From assembly GCA_016187945.1 (NCBI GenBank), contig JACPIT010000007.1:62001-126000 (forward strand): 64,000 bases of DNA. Direction: 5' to 3'. The stretch's first letter is position 1; each line of letters opens with the position of its first letter. Shown here piece after piece: positions 42,617 through 51,878 of the stretch. Both the position numbers and the translations under genes were made by a program. Origin of the DNA: Opitutia bacterium. Its GTDB lineage: Bacteria; Verrucomicrobiota; Verrucomicrobiia; Opitutales; Opitutaceae. A model generated the notes under the pieces. It saw only the letters and a list, made by a program, of their open reading frames with translations. It had not been told where the DNA came from and made no database searches.

Positions 42617-43720
42617 ATGAAAATACCATTCGTCGACCTGCACGCGCAGTATCTCACGATCAAATCCGCCATCGACCAGGCCGTCGCCGATGTCATTCGC
42701 CAGTCCGCCTACATCCGCGGGCCGTATGTGGAGAAATTCGAAACCGAATACGCGCAGTCCATGGGCGTGAAGCACTGTGTGTCGTGCTCCGATGGCACCG
42801 CGGCGATCTACATCGCGATGCGCGGTCTCGGCCTCAAGGCCGGCGACGAGGTGATCACGACCGCCCATTCCTGGATCTCGACCACGGAAACCATCACGCA
42901 GGCCGGCGGTCGCGTGGTTTTCTGCGACACCGACGAGGACACGTTCACGATCGATGTGAAGCAGATCGAGGCGAAGATCACGCCGCGCACGAAGGGCATC
43001 ATCCCCGTGCACCTTTATGGTCAGTCGGCCGACATGGAGGCCATCATGGCCATCGCGCGGAAACACAACCTGTGGGTGATCGAGGACTGCGCGCAGGCGC
43101 ACCGCTCCACGCAAAACGGCAGGATGGTCGGCACGTGGGGCAATGCGGCAACCTTTTCGTTTTATCCGGGCAAAAATCTGGGCGCCTACGGTGATGCGGG
43201 TGCTTTGGTCACCAATGACGACAAGCTCTCGGATTGGTGTGCCACGTTCGCCCGCCACGGCGGCAAAGGCGACCACATCATGGAGGGCATCAACAGCCGT
43301 CTGGATGGTTTGCAGGCGGCGATCCTGTCGGTGAAACTGCCGCATCTCCCGGCTTGGACGGCGGCACGTCAGCGCGTCGCGGCGCGCTACGATAAGCTGC
43401 TGGCGGGCGTCGGCGACATCGTCACGCCCAAGGTCGCCGTGGGTCGGACACACGTCTATCACCTGTATGTGATCCGGACGGCTCGGCGCGACGCCCTGCG
43501 CGAACACCTCACCGCCGCCGGCATCGCGACGGTGTTGAACTACCCGAAGGCGCTCCCGTTCTATCCGGCTTACGCGTATCTCGGACACAGGCCGGCGGAC
43601 TTCCCCGTCGCGCACGCGAACCAGTCGCGCATCCTGTCCTTGCCGATCTATCCCGAAATGCCGGATGAAATGATCGATCACGTGGTCGCGACCATCAAGG
43701 CGTTCTACGCGCGCGCGTGA
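42617..43720 (+). CDS. DegT/DnrJ/EryC1-family sugar-nucleotide aminotransferase
   Basis: A 367-residue PLP enzyme of full family length. It begins MKIPFVDLHAQY, as WlbC/WbpE- and DegT-type proteins do. SCSDGTAAIYIAMRGLGL (56-73) binds the cofactor phosphate, D157 lies in VIEDCAQAHRS, and K186 in SFYPGKNLGAYGDAG is the Schiff-base lysine. It would transfer an amino group from glutamate to a keto-sugar nucleotide. The Gfo/Idh/MocA dehydrogenase at 36692 could supply a 3-keto substrate. High G+C returns here, in contrast to the preceding three genes. The flippase gene starts at a GTGA overlap with this stop. Confidence 0.9.
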   Translation: MKIPFVDLHAQYLTIKSAIDQAVADVIRQSAYIRGPYVEKFETEYAQSMGVKHCVSCSDGTAAIYIAMRGLGLKAGDEVITTAHSWISTTETITQAGGRVVFCDTDEDTFTIDVKQIEAKITPRTKGIIPVHLYGQSADMEAIMAIARKHNLWVIEDCAQAHRSTQNGRMVGTWGNAATFSFYPGKNLGAYGDAGALVTNDDKLSDWCATFARHGGKGDHIMEGINSRLDGLQAAILSVKLPHLPAWTAARQRVAARYDKLLAGVGDIVTPKVAVGRTHVYHLYVIRTARRDALREHLTAAGIATVLNYPKALPFYPAYAYLGHRPADFPVAHANQSRILSLPIYPEMPDEMIDHVVATIKAFYARA

Positions 43721-45345
43721 GTTCTGCCGCCGATCGCCCCAGCGTGGATTCAAATTCTCCGCCTCCCTCCGCCCCGGCTGCTGCCACTTCCAGCCGGGAG
43801 CGACTGGTGCGCAATTCCGCGTGGAATTTTTCGGCCTACGTCGTTTACGTGCTGGCGACGTTTCTTTCGGCACGCCTCTACATCGACTATGTCGGGCTGA
43901 AACAATACGGGCTGCTCGTCCTGCTCGGCTCGATCATCGCTCCCCTCGGCCTGTTGAACTTCGGGTTGGCGCAGGCGACGGTGAAATACATGGCGGAGAG
44001 TTTCGCGCGCGGCGATCGCCCCGCCGCCGCGAACTATCTCAGCAACACGCTGCTCTTCAACCTCGGGGTGGGAGTGCTCGGCGCTCTGACGCTCGGCCTG
44101 CTCGCACCGTGGCTGACCGTGGCGGTCTTCCGCATCGACGCGGCGGACCAGGCGCTCGCCACCGCGATGCTCCACTGGACGGCGGCGACTTGGCTGACAA
44201 CGCAAGTCGCGGCGACATTCACCGCGGTGCCGACGGCGCTGCAGCAATACCGGGTGGTTTCACAGGCCAACACCTTCTTCATGACGATGAGCATCGTCCT
44301 GGGGCTCGGGACGCTGATTCTTGGCGGGAATCTGTTGAACGTGGTGCAGGTGCGCTTTGCCTGGAGTATCGTCACGGTGGCCGGATGGGCCTGGTTGGCG
44401 AACCGGGCCTGCCCCGGTTTGCGTCTGCGCCCGAGTTATCACCGAGGGGCGTTTCGCAACAGTTTCCGATTTGGGGCGTGGCAAACCGCGGCCAGCGCCG
44501 GGAGCATTGTTGCCAACCAAGCAGACAAATACCTGCTCGGGATCTACGTCTCCACGGGCGCGGTTGGTCTCTTCAACGTGCCGACGGTCATCTTCACGAC
44601 CGCCTATATCGGCATTACCAAGCTGGCGGACATCCTTTTCCCTGCCATCAGCGATCTCCACGGTCGGGGCGATCGCGTGCGGATGGCCATGCTCGTGCAG
44701 AAGGCCGCATGGGCGATCTCACTGGTGATGGTGTCGGTGCAGTCCGCGCTGTATGTATGGGCTCCTGATATTTTGCGGCTCTACTTGGGGACTGAAGTGG
44801 ACCCGGCGGCAATTCAGGTGCTGCGCATATCAGCCATCGTCTCGATGGTTAGCGCGCCCTCGATCGTTGTGGATCAGTTTCTCCTCGGCGTCGGTGCGAC
44901 GCATTGGACGGCGATGACCGCGTTCGCCAGCGGCGCGATCAATCTGATCGGTGGTGTCCTGCTCGTGCCGCGCTTCGGATTGGCGGGGGCGGCGTGGAGC
45001 GACATGATCGCCGTCGTTGGCTCGCGACCGCTGTTGCATTATTTGATTTGGAAACGCGAGCTCTCGGCAGACGCTGGTCGGAGTGAATTCTTCAGCATGC
45101 TTTACGGCAGCGCGATGGTCGGGATTCCGATCACGTTGGGGCTGGCCTTGGTGCGAGGTCTCTTTCCCGCGCCGCTCACTTGGCTGATGTTGCCGCCGCT
45201 TGCGTTGCTCGTGGCCGCGGTTACCGCCGCTTGCTGCATGGGGATCGGGCGCTACCTCCCCGGTCACAGCGCAGCCCATGCGATTGCGGCGGACGCATAT
45301 GAGCGCCTGAAGGCCAAGCTGATTGCCGCGCGCGAGAAAACCTAG
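43717..45345 (+). CDS. Wzx-type polysaccharide flippase (MATE/MOP family)
   Basis: A 542-residue membrane protein with a 30-residue Ser/Pro/Ala-rich N-terminus and then about 12-14 transmembrane helices. The MOP/Wzx start RLVRNSAWNFSAYVVYVLATFLS leads the first helix, and GLKQYGLLVLLGSII follows. Charged residues within helices (e.g. in GAWQTAASAGSIVANQADKYLLG, about 250-270) fit lipid-linked oligosaccharide exporters. It should move undecaprenyl-diphosphate-linked repeat units to the periplasm. The GTG start overlaps the aminotransferase stop. It is the only flippase in the window, which supports a Wzx/Wzy-type pathway over an ABC-dependent one. Confidence 0.88.
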   Translation: MSSAADRPSVDSNSPPPSAPAAATSSRERLVRNSAWNFSAYVVYVLATFLSARLYIDYVGLKQYGLLVLLGSIIAPLGLLNFGLAQATVKYMAESFARGDRPAAANYLSNTLLFNLGVGVLGALTLGLLAPWLTVAVFRIDAADQALATAMLHWTAATWLTTQVAATFTAVPTALQQYRVVSQANTFFMTMSIVLGLGTLILGGNLLNVVQVRFAWSIVTVAGWAWLANRACPGLRLRPSYHRGAFRNSFRFGAWQTAASAGSIVANQADKYLLGIYVSTGAVGLFNVPTVIFTTAYIGITKLADILFPAISDLHGRGDRVRMAMLVQKAAWAISLVMVSVQSALYVWAPDILRLYLGTEVDPAAIQVLRISAIVSMVSAPSIVVDQFLLGVGATHWTAMTAFASGAINLIGGVLLVPRFGLAGAAWSDMIAVVGSRPLLHYLIWKRELSADAGRSEFFSMLYGSAMVGIPITLGLALVRGLFPAPLTWLMLPPLALLVAAVTAACCMGIGRYLPGHSAAHAIAADAYERLKAKLIAAREKT

Positions 45346-45366
45346 ACCCATTACGCCTGCATTGCC

Positions 45367-46530
45367 GTGATCAAGCTGCTCAAAGCATCTTCCTACTACC
45401 CGAAATATCTGCGGTGGTTTTTCGCACGCCACCCGGAACTGCGCGATGCCAGCTATGCCGCGCAGCACGCTGCGCTCATGGCCGACGGCTTTTCGTTTCC
45501 CGATGCTTGGAAAAAGACACTGGAGGGCACGGGCGAGTTCTCGGTGGGGGAAATCGTCATCAATGCGGAGCCGCTCCAGCGCCGATGGGCCGGGGAGAAC
45601 GGGGTGTCTTTTGCGGATGCGACCTGGATGCGCGACATCTTCCTCGCACAAGTAGAACACTTCGGCCCGCAGTTGCTGTATGCCCACGCGCATGAGGTCG
45701 CTTATGAGTGGAGCGGAGAACTGAAGCGTCGTTATGGGCGCAGGCTTCCGATCGCCTGCTACGACGGCATCGCCCGCCACGATCCCGCGCTCACGCAGCA
45801 CTGCGATCTATTGTTCTCCCCGGTGGTCCAGTCAGTCGAGTTCTACCGCGCGACCGGCATTCGCGCCGAACTGATGCAGTTTGGCTTCATGCCCGATCTC
45901 CTGCCCCGGCTGGACCGACAGTCGAAACAGTCGCAGGTGAGTTTCATTGGGAGCCTCGACGTCCGCTCCGGACATGCGGGACGTTGCCGACTGCTCGGAC
46001 ATATCCAGCGGGAAGCCCCGCTCGATCTGTGGCTGAGCGGTTTGCCATCGGACCGGCAACTGATTCGGTATGCGGTTTCGTTCGCGCGCCGGGGGGAGTG
46101 GACGGCGTTGGGGCGCTTCCCAGCGGTCGCGACAACTCTGCGACACCTTCGCACCGCGAGTCAGGGCGAACTTTTCGGTGTGGCGATGTATTCCGCCCTC
46201 GCGAGCAGTCGGATCACGGTGAATATGCATCACGACGCGGCGATCACGACCGGGCAGGCCGGAAACATCCGTCTCTACGAGGCGACCGGGGTCGGCACCT
46301 GCCTTTTGACCGACTGGAAGCCGAATATGCCGGAGCTGTTCGACGTCGACCGCGAAGTCGTTACCTATCGCAACGCGGAGGAGGCGGTTGAAAAAATCCA
46401 TTATCTGCTCGAGCACGAGAATGAGCGGCGGACGATCGCAGAACGCGGGCAGCGTCGAACACTGAACCGCTACAACTATGCCGACGAGATCCGCCGAATC
46501 GCCCCGGTGCTGAAAGATCTGCTTCGATGA
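45367..46530 (+). CDS. CgeB-like/GT4-related glycosyltransferase
   Basis: A 387-residue protein resembling CgeB/DUF3880-type glycosyltransferases. The N-terminal half has few marks (MIKLLKASSYYPKYLRWFF, LLYAHAHEVAYEWS). The second half shows QVSFIGSLDVRSGHAGRCRLLG and SRITVNMHHDAAITTGQAGNIRLYEATGVGTCLLTDWKPN, then a heptad-like DREVVTYRNAEEAVEKIHYLLEHENER. That order (small GT-B C-domain with a gratuitous helix) fits the family. The start is GTG 45367, 21 bases after the flippase. It overlaps the next glycosyltransferase gene by four bases. Donor unknown. Confidence 0.8.
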   Translation: MIKLLKASSYYPKYLRWFFARHPELRDASYAAQHAALMADGFSFPDAWKKTLEGTGEFSVGEIVINAEPLQRRWAGENGVSFADATWMRDIFLAQVEHFGPQLLYAHAHEVAYEWSGELKRRYGRRLPIACYDGIARHDPALTQHCDLLFSPVVQSVEFYRATGIRAELMQFGFMPDLLPRLDRQSKQSQVSFIGSLDVRSGHAGRCRLLGHIQREAPLDLWLSGLPSDRQLIRYAVSFARRGEWTALGRFPAVATTLRHLRTASQGELFGVAMYSALASSRITVNMHHDAAITTGQAGNIRLYEATGVGTCLLTDWKPNMPELFDVDREVVTYRNAEEAVEKIHYLLEHENERRTIAERGQRRTLNRYNYADEIRRIAPVLKDLLR

Positions 46531-47852
46531 AGGTGCTTTGGCTCTGCAATCAGCCGCTGCCCGCGATGTGTGAACATCTCGGAGTGCCATCGAACTACGG
46601 TGGCTCATGGATGGTCGCGCTGAGCGGCGAACTCGCCAAGCTCCCGGACGTTGAGCTGATGGTAATCTCTACCCGCCGAAAAATCGCCGAACGTCGGGAA
46701 CACCGTGAACCGAACGGGATTCTGCACGTCGTGCTGCCAGAGCTTGTGGACAGTTCCGCTGGACTCCTGCGGCATCACATTGTGCGTCAGCAGATTTCCC
46801 GTGTCTGGCCTGGGTTGGCGGCCGAGAGCGCCCTTCGTGCGTGCGTCGCGGAAATCCAACGATGGATGCCCGACGTGATCCATATTTTTGGCACAGAACG
46901 TTTCTGGGGAGAGGTCGCCGCCTGCACGGAGGTGCCATGTATCGTGCATATTCAAGGCATCCTGACCGCCTACCAGAAATTTTGGTGGTTCCAGATGCCG
47001 TGGTGGGAACGGCTGCAGTATCCGGCCTTTTGGATTCGGTGGCTGCAGTTCTCGGCCGCGGCGAAGAAGGAACGCGAGGTCTATCTGGTCAATCGCCGCT
47101 TTTTCGGCCGGACGGACTGGGACCGCGAACGGCTCCGGGAATTGAACCCTTGGGCTGAATACGTGTTCATGCACGAGGCGATCCGGCCGGCATTCTTCGT
47201 TCGTTGCTGGCGCTTAGCGGAGTGCAAGCGATTCCGACTGTTTTCAACCAGCTCGCCCTTTCTCTGGAAAGGCGGCCGCACGCTCTTGCATGCATTTGCC
47301 CTCGTGCGTGCCCGACACCCCGAAGCGGAATTGCGGGTGGCCGGAGTCAACGCGGGGCATCCGATTGGGCGTCAACTGGTGCGTCTTGCGAAGAAACTCG
47401 GAGTTGCGGATGGACTGCACTTGCTCGGTCAAATGGACGCAGCGGGGATTGTCGCCGAAATGTTGCGAGCGCATGTGTTCGTGCTTGCCTCCGCGATTGA
47501 GAACAGCCCGAACAGCTTGTTTGAGGCGCAAGCGGTTGGGATGCCGGTAGTCTCGACGATGGCGGGCGGGGTTTCCTCTTACGTTGAAGAGGCGCGAACT
47601 GGCCTCCTTTGTCCGGTTGGCGACTCACGGACGATGGCGGCGCAAATCGTGCGTTTGACGGGAGACGATGCTATCGCCCAGCGAATCGCCGCCGGCGCGC
47701 GAACGCAGGCGCACGACTGCCACCATCCTGTGACTGTCGCGCGTAGACAGCTCGAATCCTATCGCAGACTAGCCGAACGCCGCATACCTCCGATTGCCGG
47801 CGCCCCCGCTTCCAGCACCGTTTCTCCGCCATCTCATGAACCCTCTCGATAA
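46527..47852 (+). CDS. GT4-family glycosyltransferase
   Basis: A 441-residue GT-B glycosyltransferase. It begins MKVLWLCNQPLPAMCEHLG with a GGSWMVALSGEL acceptor-side motif. The donor-binding C-domain carries GGRTLLHAFALVRARHPEAELRVAG (about 248-272), LHLLGQMDAAGIVAEMLRAHVFVLASAIENSPNSLFEAQAVGMPVVST and ARTGLLCPVGD. The ENSPNSLFEAQA segment is the EX7E-type region of GT4 enzymes. It is probably cytosolic or membrane-peripheral. Its 3' end overlaps the next gene by 17 bases. Donor sugar unknown. Confidence 0.87.
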   Translation: MKVLWLCNQPLPAMCEHLGVPSNYGGSWMVALSGELAKLPDVELMVISTRRKIAERREHREPNGILHVVLPELVDSSAGLLRHHIVRQQISRVWPGLAAESALRACVAEIQRWMPDVIHIFGTERFWGEVAACTEVPCIVHIQGILTAYQKFWWFQMPWWERLQYPAFWIRWLQFSAAAKKEREVYLVNRRFFGRTDWDRERLRELNPWAEYVFMHEAIRPAFFVRCWRLAECKRFRLFSTSSPFLWKGGRTLLHAFALVRARHPEAELRVAGVNAGHPIGRQLVRLAKKLGVADGLHLLGQMDAAGIVAEMLRAHVFVLASAIENSPNSLFEAQAVGMPVVSTMAGGVSSYVEEARTGLLCPVGDSRTMAAQIVRLTGDDAIAQRIAAGARTQAHDCHHPVTVARRQLESYRRLAERRIPPIAGAPASSTVSPPSHEPSR

Positions 47853-49206
47853 TAACGTCGCTCCTTACGCGGTCTATCTCTGCGTCGCGGTTTTCATCTA
47901 TCTGGCGTGGCGTCATCCGGCGGGCTTGTGTTTCAGCACGGCGACTATTCGTGGCATCGCTTGGGTCGAAGTTGGAGGCGTCAATTACGCGCGCCTGCTG
48001 GTTGGTATGCAGGCAATAGCGTTTTGCTTGTTGTTTTGGCGAACTTTGACCGGGCCGGGACAAAAGCGACTGCTGCATTTTTTCAGCACCCGATACAGCG
48101 CTCCTTTATGGGTGCTGGCGGTGCTTTGGTTGAAGGTGATTGCGGATATCGTGGTCGGCGGCTCAAACGAATTCGCACGCGAAGCGCTCAAGTTGTCGTT
48201 GTCGCAGGTGATCTTCCCCACGGCGTTCGTCTTGCTCAGTCTGGCCTGCTACGGTGTAACTCAGTCTATTCGCGGCTATATTTGGGGGATGTTGCTGTTC
48301 AGCGCTGCTTTCCTTCTGCCCACGGTGATTCCCATCTGGCAGGAGCAGCGGATTCAGGAGTCATTGTTCGGCGGCACCCGTTTGATCATCTATGGTCTCG
48401 ATACGATTAGCAGCGGGCACTACTTCATGCTCGGGGCACTCGGTTTGCTCGGTGTCATCATGTTGGAGTCTCGACGCCAGATCGTCACGCAGCTTGGGTG
48501 GGCGGGGGTCGGCGCATTGACGATGTTGCTCTACTTGAATGGCACGCGACAGTTGCTGCTGGCGCTAGTGCTTGCTGGTTTCATGTGCCTCTACACCTAC
48601 TTTCGCAACAAATCCGGGCTGGCGGTTCTGATCATCGGTTTCCTTGCGATTTCGAGTTACGTGCTTTGGGACTATTTACGTCAGGCGGAGGTGCGAGAAC
48701 GATTCACCGCTGAGGCGGTTGCCCATGAAATCGAGTCCAGCCGTGGCGAAATCTGGAAGGAGGCCATGCGATATTCGTTGGCCCATCCGATTACAGGGTC
48801 GGGGTTCAAACGCTATGGCGAGATTACGTCTCGCTACAATGAGAACACCGGGTCCGTGGAGTCTCAATTGGACGGCGCGCATGGATTCTATCAGGACATT
48901 TTTGCTGAGCACGGGCTGATCTTGGGCGGAGTGGCCCTGATTGCCTTCGTCTACTGCATCTTGGTTATCGTTCGACAAATCAATCCGGCCGGACGATTGG
49001 ATCTTTGGGTTTTCGGCGTGTTCTATCTCGCACTTGTGCCCACCTACGTTTTTTCCGGTGCTCTTGCCGACACTCCTGGACCCTACCTGCTTTCGGCGGG
49101 GATGCTCGGATTTTACCTCGTGCATCACGAAACCATGCCGATGTGGGCGATGGGGTGGGGTTTGGCAAAGCAGCCGAGGCGGCGTGCGGCTCCGACGGGC
49201 CAATGA
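47836..49206 (+). CDS. O-antigen polymerase/ligase-like membrane protein (Wzy candidate)
   Basis: A 456-residue membrane protein with about 11-12 helices and the Wzy_C/O-antigen-ligase layout. A long periplasmic loop at about 300-375 contains SRGEIWKEAMRYSLAHPITGSGFKRYGE and an H at DGAHGFYQDIFAEHGL, matching the conserved RxxxW...PxxGxG...H...E pattern of these enzymes. Arg residues after helix 6 (NGTRQLLLALVLAGF) are also typical. It starts at ATG 47836, inside the end of the preceding gene; an upstream in-frame ATG at 47794 is less likely. In a Wzx-containing locus it is the best candidate polymerase, but a ligase role cannot be excluded. Confidence 0.8.
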   Translation: MNPLDNNVAPYAVYLCVAVFIYLAWRHPAGLCFSTATIRGIAWVEVGGVNYARLLVGMQAIAFCLLFWRTLTGPGQKRLLHFFSTRYSAPLWVLAVLWLKVIADIVVGGSNEFAREALKLSLSQVIFPTAFVLLSLACYGVTQSIRGYIWGMLLFSAAFLLPTVIPIWQEQRIQESLFGGTRLIIYGLDTISSGHYFMLGALGLLGVIMLESRRQIVTQLGWAGVGALTMLLYLNGTRQLLLALVLAGFMCLYTYFRNKSGLAVLIIGFLAISSYVLWDYLRQAEVRERFTAEAVAHEIESSRGEIWKEAMRYSLAHPITGSGFKRYGEITSRYNENTGSVESQLDGAHGFYQDIFAEHGLILGGVALIAFVYCILVIVRQINPAGRLDLWVFGVFYLALVPTYVFSGALADTPGPYLLSAGMLGFYLVHHETMPMWAMGWGLAKQPRRRAAPTGQ

Positions 49207-50003
49207 GCCAGGTTCATTTTTCGATCATCACGCCCACGCTGAACTGTGCGGCGACGTTGCCGGCGACGTTGCTGGCGGTGCAACAATTGCGGACGGCAAT
49301 CTCCCTCGAGCACTTCGTCGTGGATAGCGACTCGACGGACGGCACTGCGCAGCTCGCGGAGCGATCCGGGGCAGTGGTCCTCCGCCATCCGCGCGGAAAC
49401 ATGTATGCCGCGATCAATGCCGGTGTGAAGGCTGCGCAGGGTGCTTGGGTGACGTATCTCAACGGCGACGACGTGCTCTACGCCGACGCGATCGTCGCGG
49501 CCCTGCAGAAGCACGGCACGGCGGCGGAAATCATCTACGGCGACATCGACTACATCGATGAGACAGGCCGTTTCCTGTTTAGCTGGCGTGCGCCCGAGGC
49601 CGGCTGGCTTGGATTCCTGAAACGTTACTACAATCCGTTTCCGCAACAGGGCACGCTCTTCCGGCGTGAGCTGTTCGATCGACTGGGCGGTTTCGACACC
49701 CACTTCCGCTATTCAGCGGATTATGATTTCTGGTGTCGTGCCGAAGATGCCGGGGCGCGTTTTCAGAAACACGCCGGCCCTTCGCACGCCGGCTTCCGTT
49801 TATTGCCCAGCCAGCTTTCGCAAAGTCGCCGGCACGAGATGGCGCCGGAAGGCCAGGCCATCCGCGCGCGTTTGCGGCAAGGTCGCGGAGCCTTGGCGCA
49901 TGCGGCGGGAAATCCCATCGCGAGCCTCTATCGTTGGTCCACCAACCTCGACAGCTATTGGCTCCGTCGAACCCGCGGTCGCGAGTTGGACCGCCGAGGA
50001 TGA
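49203..50003 (+). CDS. GT2-family glycosyltransferase
   Basis: A 266-residue GT-A enzyme with classic marks: FSIITPTLNCAATLPATLLAV at the N-terminus, EHFVVDSDSTDGTAQLAE near 36-53, GNMYAAINAGVKAAQGAWVTYLNGDD (about 64-89, with the metal-binding DD), then FPQQGTLFRRELFDRLGGFD and YSADYDFWCRAEDAG as the catalytic ED-type region. It resembles WcaA-like transferases. The ATG overlaps the polymerase stop by four bases. It adds one sugar of the repeat unit at the cytoplasmic face. Confidence 0.9.
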   Translation: MSQVHFSIITPTLNCAATLPATLLAVQQLRTAISLEHFVVDSDSTDGTAQLAERSGAVVLRHPRGNMYAAINAGVKAAQGAWVTYLNGDDVLYADAIVAALQKHGTAAEIIYGDIDYIDETGRFLFSWRAPEAGWLGFLKRYYNPFPQQGTLFRRELFDRLGGFDTHFRYSADYDFWCRAEDAGARFQKHAGPSHAGFRLLPSQLSQSRRHEMAPEGQAIRARLRQGRGALAHAAGNPIASLYRWSTNLDSYWLRRTRGRELDRRG

Positions 50004-50010
50004 GACCGGC

Positions 50011-50670
50011 ATGAGGGGAGCGCTTGTGGCATTCTGCGGGCTCGACGGCGCCGGCAAATCGACACAACTCGATCTGCTGGAGCGAACCTTGCGCGCGCGC
50101 GGCTGCAAAGTCCGACGTTTTTGGGCGCGCGGCGGCTACACGCCGCTCTTTTCCGGAGCGAAATCGCTGCTACGTCGGTTTCGCCCCGGCGCACTACCCG
50201 TGCCAGGAAAATCCGCTCAGCGCGAACGACAGATGAGTTCTCCGACCTTGCGGCGCCTCTGGCTCACCCTGGCGATGCTCGATCTATTTCTGTGCTACGT
50301 GTTGTGGCTCCGAATTTGTCGGTTCCTCGGCTACGCCGTGCTTTGCGATCGGTATCTTGAAGACACCGCGCTCGATTTCCGCCGGAATTTCCCGCACGAC
50401 CGCACGGAATCGTGGTGGTTGTGGTGGGCCTTGGTGCGCGCGACGCCAACGCCTGACGCGGCCTTTCTGCTCCTAATTCCGGTCGACGAGTCGCTCCGGC
50501 GTTCAGCGGCGAAAAACGAACCGTTCCCCGACACCCCGGAAACGCTGGCGTGGCGTCTTCGCAGCTACGAGGAGCTCGCGGCGACGGGCATGTGGCGCCG
50601 GCTCGACGGCCGCGCACCACGCGAGGAAGTGCAACGACAAATTCAAACGACGCTGGGCCTATGCGACTGA
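50011..50670 (+). CDS. Thymidylate-kinase-like P-loop protein
   Basis: A 219-residue P-loop protein. The Walker A motif FCGLDGAGKSTQL is at residues 8-20. The lid-like region and the DRYLEDTALDFRRNFP stretch (about 115-130) resemble the DR(Y/W) motif of thymidylate kinases. A hydrophobic segment LAMLDLFLCYVLWLRICRFLGYAVL (about 88-112) is unusual for a nucleotide kinase and suggests membrane contact. It sits between a GT2 gene and an APH-like kinase gene, and overlaps the latter by 10 bases. A true dTMP kinase role is unlikely in this context; phosphorylation of a sugar, lipid or other locus-specific acceptor is more plausible, though unproven. Confidence 0.75.
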   Translation: MRGALVAFCGLDGAGKSTQLDLLERTLRARGCKVRRFWARGGYTPLFSGAKSLLRRFRPGALPVPGKSAQRERQMSSPTLRRLWLTLAMLDLFLCYVLWLRICRFLGYAVLCDRYLEDTALDFRRNFPHDRTESWWLWWALVRATPTPDAAFLLLIPVDESLRRSAAKNEPFPDTPETLAWRLRSYEELAATGMWRRLDGRAPREEVQRQIQTTLGLCD

Positions 50671-51878
50671 GTCTGCTGCTCGAGCGTGAACCGTTCGGCG
50701 CGATATTGGAGGCGACGCTGGCGCGGTATTGGAGCGCGCGGAGTGGGCGCGCCATGCATGTGTGCTGGCATCAGCCGGGAACCGGCCCGGCAGGGGCCCA
50801 AGAGTGGCGGGGCAACTCCTATCTCAACTACTTCACCGTGTCGGAAACTTCGGCCGCTGCACTCGCCGTGATCCGGCGCGAATTTGCGCGGAGTCGGTCG
50901 CCTTGGCTGCGGCCGGTTCAAGCCGCCTACGTTTCGCTCGCAACAGCGCGTTCAACGCGGAGATGGTTTTCGCAGGCGGCATTCAGCGTGATGCCGCAGC
51001 GCGACGATGCCGCTGGGTCGTTCGTAGTGCCGGGCAATCACCGGTTGAGGATCCTTTGCCCCGAACGCAATTCATCGGTCGTGCTTCTGAAGAACGGGTT
51101 TCCGGCCCGTTATCTCGCCGCGGAAATCGAGGCGCGCCAGAGCATCGCCGCGACGCTCGCTCCGCCGCTGGCTGAAGTCGCACTCGACGGGTCTTGGTTC
51201 GCCGAGGGCTACATCGAGGGCACGCCTGCCAACCGATTGACTCCCGAGAAGGAGCGCGAAGCGATCCGGTTCGCGGTTGAAGGTCTACGGGAATACGCGA
51301 TCGTTCCGACGCTCAAAATCGAGCGTGCGTCGGACTGGACGGAGCGACTGGAACAGCGCATCGGCGAGTTGCTGCGCGAATCCGGCGCCGAAATCGATGC
51401 GGAGATATGCCGTCGTTTGCGCGACTCTGCGGGGCGTCTGAACCAGTGCGTGCGGGCCGCGGGAGCCTTGCAGCTCGGCACTGCGCACACCCACGGAGAC
51501 ATGCAGGCCGGCAACATCCTCTCGGCCGACGATCGCGTGTGGCTGATCGATTGGGAGGGAGCCGGGCGACGGCTGGCGAACTACGATTTGTTGTCTCTGC
51601 TTCTGGACGTCCGGCTCGATCCACATTGGGGCGAAAATTTGGCTAGACGACTCGATGAAGCGCCGGCTCTCGGCACGCTATCGTTCTTGAGCGACTGGCC
51701 TGGTGTGGACTGGGGGGCAGGAGGGCGCAGGCCGACGCTGGCGGCGTTCATCCTAGAGGAAATGTGCTACGTCCTCGACGACGCGCTGCAGTCGTTCCGC
51801 CGAGCGCCCACCGATCGCTTGCGAGCGTTGGCGGAGACGGTGGAGGCGGCTGAGAAGAATCTCGCGAACGTCGCATGA
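50661..51878 (+). CDS. Aminoglycoside-phosphotransferase-like kinase
   Basis: A 405-residue protein with an APH/choline-kinase-type catalytic core. The Brenner-like motif is H278-G-D280 with N285 (HGDMQAGNIL), and the metal-binding segment is D297-W-E (LIDWEGAG). VVLLKNGFPARYLAAEIEARQSIA (about 134-157) supplies a possible ATP-lysine region. The N-terminal 120 residues are unassigned. Such kinases phosphorylate small alcohols or sugars. Here it starts inside the preceding kinase-like gene, so the two are translationally coupled and may act in sequence or as partners. Targets might include a sugar or polyol used for the polymer. Not expected to be an antibiotic-resistance enzyme. Confidence 0.78.
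   Translation: MRLSLLLEREPFGAILEATLARYWSARSGRAMHVCWHQPGTGPAGAQEWRGNSYLNYFTVSETSAAALAVIRREFARSRSPWLRPVQAAYVSLATARSTRRWFSQAAFSVMPQRDDAAGSFVVPGNHRLRILCPERNSSVVLLKNGFPARYLAAEIEARQSIAATLAPPLAEVALDGSWFAEGYIEGTPANRLTPEKEREAIRFAVEGLREYAIVPTLKIERASDWTERLEQRIGELLRESGAEIDAEICRRLRDSAGRLNQCVRAAGALQLGTAHTHGDMQAGNILSADDRVWLIDWEGAGRRLANYDLLSLLLDVRLDPHWGENLARRLDEAPALGTLSFLSDWPGVDWGAGGRRPTLAAFILEEMCYVLDDALQSFRRAPTDRLRALAETVEAAEKNLANVA

Noticed and set aside
50661-51878. An aminoglycoside-resistance gene.
   Set aside because: Only the general APH kinase motifs are present. Location inside a polysaccharide locus and a long unrelated N-terminus argue for another substrate.
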